In this document: in pieces, positions 6,134 to 9,387 of the stretch | Layout of the letters: every line of letters starts with the position of its first letter | Numbering within the stretch: the stretch's first letter is position 1 | The notes under the pieces: model-generated | What the model was told of the DNA's origin: nothing | What the model saw: the letters and a program-made list of their open reading frames with translations, nothing else | Database searches by the model: none | Source: an uncultured bacterium | Lineage (GTDB): Bacteria; Patescibacteriota; Minisyncoccia; Phycocordibacterales; PALSA-1337 | Length of the DNA stretch: 9,387 bases | Direction of reading: 5' to 3' | Assembly (NCBI GenBank): GCA_903870235.1 | Contig: CAIQCA010000143.1 | Coordinates: 1 to 9,387, forward strand | Program-made: the position numbers and the translations under genes

Positions 6134-7654
6134 ATGGCAAACACCGAAGTTTTCGAGGGAGAAAAGATAATATCTAAGATAGAGCTGGACAGGCAGATTG
6201 AAGAGGCCATGAAGCAGTGTACCGATCTTACAAATGAAAGGGATGCTCTCACTAAGGCTTATTATGATTTAGCTGGCGGGTATGCTAGTGCAAAGAATCA
6301 CTTGTTTGATCTTAAGGAATCAGGCAAAGACATTGAAGACCGCGTCGTTAGCCCCACTCTTTCTGATAAAATGCGGGATTTCTTTTCCAATCTATTTCAG
6401 TCTCCAACACCTGTTACTGATAAGAAGACTTTTATAGAGAGAAGACCGGAGACGGAAGAAGTTGGATCTTATAGAGAGACTGGCCAGGAGCTACGTTCGT
6501 CTATATCACAAATTCATCAATCGAAAATTACTGTTAAGGAGTTAATGGATACGCCTCTAGATTTTCGTGGCGGTAAGATTGCTGGCCAAGAGAAATCGCC
6601 TAGAGAGGAGTCGATTGATAAGATAAAGAAACAAATTGAGTTGATGAATGAAGATATACCAACTCAATACAAAAAGGTCCAAGGACTTCGTGATGCGGCA
6701 TTCGAAGCATGGAAGAGGGAAAATCCAAATGAATGGGCAAAAATGGAAAAAGAGAAGCAGGCGAAAGAAGAACTTACAAAGAAAATTGCTTTGTTTAAGG
6801 AATTTTTGCAGACAAAACCGGATGTTGATGAAATTGTTGTTATAGCTAGAAAAAACAGAGGCAATGAGTTGGGGGCACTTGCAAAGAAAGAATTGATTAA
6901 TAGAAAAGAAAATATAGTTAGATATGGTTTATATGAAGATACAGGGGAGGATAATAAGTATGTAGAAGAGCTGATTAAGGATTCATACACCGGCGATCTT
7001 GGAGTGTTTTTATATTCAATAACTCAATTATCAGAAAGATTACAAGAGTTGCTTATTGATAGGGTTTGTAGAGCGTCAGACTGTTCTTGCGCTTGTTACT
7101 CAAATGATGGAAATGGTCAAGATGGGCATATTGGTGTCTTGTTTTATACCAGATTACCGAGCAAACTAAGGGAGAGATTCTATAAGGGACAAGGTGGTCC
7201 GAAGAATGGGTCTTCAGAACTAGACTATATGTTTCCAGATCTGGCATATAGGGACTTGGAATTTCCTCGAAAATTCAAGGTATTACTAAAAGGACCAAAG
7301 ATTCAGGACGAGAAAATTCAGGCCGCTATACTGGAGGATCTAAAAAAAGTTGCCGATGTCGCAGATTCAGACTATTTGTATATAGCAAATAAATATAACA
7401 GTGGAACTAAGGTCTCAATAGCAAACGCACTCGCACAAAAAGCGATAAAAGAGTCAAAAATAGACACAGATACACCCCTACCAGGAGATCTTCAAAATAT
7501 TGATTCATGGTTGGTTCACTACTATTATAAAGAAAGTAGAAGTGCGCCCGAATGGTATATGAATCTTGTCAAATCTTCAGCAGCGTATCAGAGCCTCAAA
7601 GATAAGATTGATTCGATTGCGCAAAGAAAAGCTGAATTGAAGAGTCAATTATAG
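6134..7654 (+). CDS. Unrecognised 506-residue charged coiled-coil/helical protein
   Basis: I do not recognise this protein. It has no signal peptide or membrane segment and is rich in K, E, D and Q. Residues 14-45 and about 158-228 look like amphipathic coiled-coil helices, separated by a probably disordered linker (about 66-157) rich in S, T, P, R and E. The middle (229-310) looks like packed helices. A small cysteine cluster follows at C312, C317, C319 and C321 (C-x4-C-x-C-x-C), next to a glycine/asparagine-rich loop (323-334). The C-terminal part (335-506) holds aromatic-rich helices, including WLVHYYYKES (459-468), and ends in another charged helix (485-506). The start is ATG at 6134, following a strong extended -10 promoter. 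Its context AATATTATGGCAAA is shared with the small membrane protein gene at 8444. It could be a structural, scaffold or effector protein; the sequence does not decide. The reality of the gene is supported by length, promoter and consistent composition. Confidence 0.8.
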   Translation: MANTEVFEGEKIISKIELDRQIEEAMKQCTDLTNERDALTKAYYDLAGGYASAKNHLFDLKESGKDIEDRVVSPTLSDKMRDFFSNLFQSPTPVTDKKTFIERRPETEEVGSYRETGQELRSSISQIHQSKITVKELMDTPLDFRGGKIAGQEKSPREESIDKIKKQIELMNEDIPTQYKKVQGLRDAAFEAWKRENPNEWAKMEKEKQAKEELTKKIALFKEFLQTKPDVDEIVVIARKNRGNELGALAKKELINRKENIVRYGLYEDTGEDNKYVEELIKDSYTGDLGVFLYSITQLSERLQELLIDRVCRASDCSCACYSNDGNGQDGHIGVLFYTRLPSKLRERFYKGQGGPKNGSSELDYMFPDLAYRDLEFPRKFKVLLKGPKIQDEKIQAAILEDLKKVADVADSDYLYIANKYNSGTKVSIANALAQKAIKESKIDTDTPLPGDLQNIDSWLVHYYYKESRSAPEWYMNLVKSSAAYQSLKDKIDSIAQRKAELKSQL

Positions 7655-7743
7655 GGTATGCGTCGGAATTAAGATTATAGAATTTCACCAATCTAGGCTT
7701 GACCCTAAATGGTTCTAGTTTAAATCTAATACTCCAACTTTTT

Positions 7744-8436
7744 ATGAAAAAGATTAATCCAGAGATAAGTCAGAACTTTCTTGATGAAATTAAAAATCAA
7801 AAAATAGAAGTTGTTGATGTTGATGGTGTTAAAATAAAGACTTGTAAAAATGTTTTTCCACCCCGGAGCAATTTTTCACGTACCTCGGAAAAACTTCACA
7901 CGATTTTTGGTGATTTGAATGGTAAGGTAGTCTTGGATGTTGGCACAGGAACTGGTATACAAGCAATACAAGCGATAAAAAATGGCGCGAAGAATTCTAT
8001 AGGTGTAGATATAAATCCAGAATCTGTTCAGTGCGCCAAAGAGAATGTTATTTTAAACGGTGTAGAAGATAAGGTTCAAATTATATTGAGTGATCTATTT
8101 GAGAATCTGCAAAAAGATCAAAAATTTAATGTAATTATCGCAAATTTACCGATAACTAATTTTCCAATAGAAGGAATTGTAGAGTCTGCCTTATATGATA
8201 AGGATTATTTGATACACAAAAGATTTTGGTCAAAAGTCGGCGGTTATCTTGTTGAAAATGGAGTTGTTATAATGACCCATATAAACTTTAATGGAGTAGG
8301 CGACTTTGAAGAATTTGAGAATATGGCTACCGAAAATGGCTACGCGGTAGATACTTATATAGAGATTGAGGATATCGGATATTTGTGGAGAATGTATCGG
8401 TTTATACGTTCAAGTTGGCTTGATGTGGTATTATAA
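7744..8436 (+). CDS. Class I SAM-dependent methyltransferase, PrmC/RsmC-like (substrate unknown)
   Basis: This 230-residue protein has a clear Rossmann-type SAM-binding core: VLDVGTGTGI (63-72, motif I), GVDINPESVQCAKEN (87-101, acidic ribose-binding motif and the following helix), a SDLFE segment (116-120), and motif IV as ANLPI (133-137). The upstream VFPPRSNFSRTSEKL (37-51) resembles the substrate-loop region of PrmC/HemK, RsmC and related small-domain methyltransferases, where motif IV is normally NPPY. The L and I substitutions make the target uncertain: protein glutamine, RNA base or small molecule are all open. I chose ATG at 7744 rather than the in-frame TTG at 7699, because the added 15 residues look like non-coding sequence and the family begins near here. 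There is no Shine-Dalgarno site. The gene lies 89 bases after the coiled-coil gene and 7 bases before the membrane-protein gene, so it is probably co-transcribed with the latter. Confidence 0.85.
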   Translation: MKKINPEISQNFLDEIKNQKIEVVDVDGVKIKTCKNVFPPRSNFSRTSEKLHTIFGDLNGKVVLDVGTGTGIQAIQAIKNGAKNSIGVDINPESVQCAKENVILNGVEDKVQIILSDLFENLQKDQKFNVIIANLPITNFPIEGIVESALYDKDYLIHKRFWSKVGGYLVENGVVIMTHINFNGVGDFEEFENMATENGYAVDTYIEIEDIGYLWRMYRFIRSSWLDVVL

Positions 8437-8443
8437 TAATATT

Positions 8444-8743
8444 ATGGCAAAATTCGATAAATATGTAGAATACCTAAAGAATAATCCAGAAGGATATTGG
8501 TTCAAGAGAAAGTTATTTGGCTGGGGCTGGACGCCAGTTAAGTGGCAGGGCTGGGTTGTGATTTTGGTGTATGTACTTTGTCTTATAGTTTCTGTTTTGG
8601 TTACCAATAAAAATTCTTTGGTCACTGATGTACCTGTGGTTTTGATATTATTAATAATAATATTTACCACCATTCTTCTCACGATCTGTTACAAAAAAGG
8701 TGAAAAGCCACGTTGGCAATGGGGGTTGCCTGACAAAGAATAG
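8444..8743 (+). CDS. Small two-helix membrane protein with YWFK/GWGWTP motif
   Basis: This 99-residue protein has a conserved-looking amphipathic N-terminal segment with YWFKRKLFGWGWTP (18-31) and VKWQGW (32-37). A first membrane helix covers about 38-54, a short loop about 55-62, and a second helix about 63-83. The cytoplasm-like basic tail is YKKGEKPRWQWG (83-94). I recall this layout as a small family of unknown function found in uncultivated small-genome bacteria and some others, but I know no assigned activity. The start is ATG at 8444, giving the family-like N-terminus MAKFDKY. An upstream in-frame ATG at 8366 lies inside the methyltransferase gene and would add 26 unlikely residues. 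The start context AATATTATGGCAAA repeats that at 6134. Genes before and after on the same strand are 7 and 21 bases away, consistent with an operon. Confidence 0.8.
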   Translation: MAKFDKYVEYLKNNPEGYWFKRKLFGWGWTPVKWQGWVVILVYVLCLIVSVLVTNKNSLVTDVPVVLILLIIIFTTILLTICYKKGEKPRWQWGLPDKE

Positions 8744-8764
8744 TTTTAGAATTAAGAAAACATA

Positions 8765-9387
8765 ATGTTCAAAGATAAAGTAATCCTAATAACTGGCGGT
8801 TCAAGTGGCATAGGTAAAGCTACGGCTTTGATGTTTGCAAAAAACGAGGCTACTGTAGCCATAGTTTATAGGGAAAATAAAACAGGAGCCGATGGGGTGG
8901 TGAACGAAATTGGTAGATTGGGCCAGAAATCTATCGCTATCCAGGCGAATTTGATAAATGAAAATGAGGCAAAAAATGTTATCGAGGTTACCTTGAAAGA
9001 ATTTGGAAAAATAGACGTTCTTGTAAACAACGCCGGTAAATACATAATTGGTGATGAATGGGGAGGAACATCTGAAGTTTGGACCAGGTCACTGCAATCC
9101 AATCTAATTTCCATGATGAATGTTTCTAAATATGCTGTGCAATTATTTCAGAAACAAAAGAATGGAAATATGGTAAATGTTGCCTCTAGGCATGGCATTC
9201 ATGGATATCCGGACGCTATGGCGTATTCGGCGGCCAAGGCTGGCGTAATAAACATAACCCAGATTTATGCGGGTCTTCTGGCTCCATTTGGTAGAGCAAA
9301 TTCGGTTTCTCCTTGGGCCACAAAGGCTGGTTATTGGCTGACTGCTCCTAAGGAAGAGGTTGAAGAGACTATTTTAAATGCTCCAGG
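8765..9387 (+). CDS. Short-chain dehydrogenase/reductase, FabG-like (3' end beyond the window)
   Basis: The first 207 residues of a classical SDR oxidoreductase are present and the frame is still open at the right edge; about 240-250 residues is usual. TGGSSGIG (10-17) is the dinucleotide-binding glycine motif and NNAG (88-91) the stabilising motif. The catalytic tetrad is N113, S141, Y154 and K158, with the standard 13-residue distance from S to Y and the Y-x-x-x-K spacing. The basic R36 after the second strand suggests NADPH preference. Two departures are seen: N62 where an adenine-contacting Asp is usual, and S-P-W (182-184) where the family has (A)-P-G, just before the substrate-binding loop. 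Members reduce carbonyls or oxidise alcohols in fatty-acid, sugar or secondary metabolism; the substrate cannot be read. It starts 21 bases after the membrane-protein gene, with no Shine-Dalgarno site. Confidence 0.93.
   Translation, partial: MFKDKVILITGGSSGIGKATALMFAKNEATVAIVYRENKTGADGVVNEIGRLGQKSIAIQANLINENEAKNVIEVTLKEFGKIDVLVNNAGKYIIGDEWGGTSEVWTRSLQSNLISMMNVSKYAVQLFQKQKNGNMVNVASRHGIHGYPDAMAYSAAKAGVINITQIYAGLLAPFGRANSVSPWATKAGYWLTAPKEEVEETILNAP

Noticed and set aside
7067..7100. Cysteine cluster of the coiled-coil protein as a zinc finger or iron-sulfur site
   Set aside because: The spacing C-x4-C-x-C-x-C matches no standard motif I know, so no metal is assigned; kept only as an observation.
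6648..7247. Frames inside the coiled-coil gene (6648-6845 plus; 6664-6990 and 7053-7247 minus)
   Set aside because: Low-complexity by-products of lysine/glutamate-rich coding sequence, without signals of their own.
7652..7712. Possible hairpins after the coiled-coil gene (TAGGGT/ACCCTA with a long loop; CCA-TAGG/CCTA-TGG)
   Set aside because: Interrupted AT-rich stems without a following T-run; likely chance.
7699..7743. TTG at 7699 as the methyltransferase start, or TTGACC there as a -35 box
   Set aside because: The extra 15 residues look non-coding and ATG at 7744 suits the family. The only good -10-like box (TCTAAT, 7725-7730) would need a 20-base spacer, too long to call a promoter.
8366..8443. 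ATG at 8366 as start of the small membrane protein
   Set aside because: It would overlap the methyltransferase by 71 bases and add residues unlike the family's N-terminus; ATG at 8444 is 7 bases after the preceding stop.
8431..9114. Minus-strand frames at 8431-8682 and 8866-9114
   Set aside because: Antisense to the small membrane protein and to the SDR gene, both supported by motifs.
1..9387. Alternative genetic code with TGA as glycine
   Set aside because: The carbamoyltransferase gene ends at TGA exactly at the expected family end, and no long gene contains an in-frame TGA.
1..9387. tRNA, rRNA, CRISPR array, insertion sequence or attachment site
   Set aside because: No cloverleaf, regularly spaced repeats, transposase motifs or terminal inverted repeats were seen on either strand.

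Overview
The window looks like a piece of a small-genome, AT-rich bacterium. A Patescibacteria (Candidate Phyla Radiation, Parcubacteria-like) source is my best guess but is inference only. Pointers are the A/T-rich coding sequence, the near absence of Shine-Dalgarno sites, very short or overlapping gene junctions, and a 99-residue two-helix membrane protein of a type I associate from memory with such genomes. TGA works as a normal stop (carbamoyltransferase gene, probably the first gene), which argues against the Absconditabacteria/Gracilibacteria code in which TGA is glycine.

Left part (1-4802): a surface-glycan locus. A short GT9 (heptosyltransferase-like) glycosyltransferase overlaps by 4 bases a THUMP-domain RNA methyltransferase. 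Facing them on the minus strand is an O-carbamoyltransferase of the NodU/TobZ family. Head to head with that gene, with 11 bases between the start codons, begins a two-gene operon of a polysaccharide pyruvyl transferase and a DUF4254 protein. Together they suggest a glycan that is extended by GT9 and decorated with carbamoyl and ketal-pyruvyl groups. The 30 bases between the divergent genes hold two overlapping perfect inverted repeats, one of which includes both start codons.

Middle (4890-6018): a self-contained minus-strand cassette for a DraG-type ADP-ribosylglycohydrolase. It has its own promoter, a proper ribosome binding site and a strong intrinsic terminator, and it is visibly richer in G+C than its neighbours, suggesting a different origin.

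Right part (6070-9387): a plus-strand run starting from a good extended -10 promoter. It holds a 506-residue coiled-coil/helical protein I cannot place, a class I SAM methyltransferase, the small two-helix membrane protein, and a FabG-like short-chain dehydrogenase cut by the right edge. No RNA genes, CRISPR arrays, insertion sequences or attachment sites were seen. No gene-free stretch exceeds 300 bases; the two longest are 4803-4938 and 5959-6133, both described by regulatory entries.
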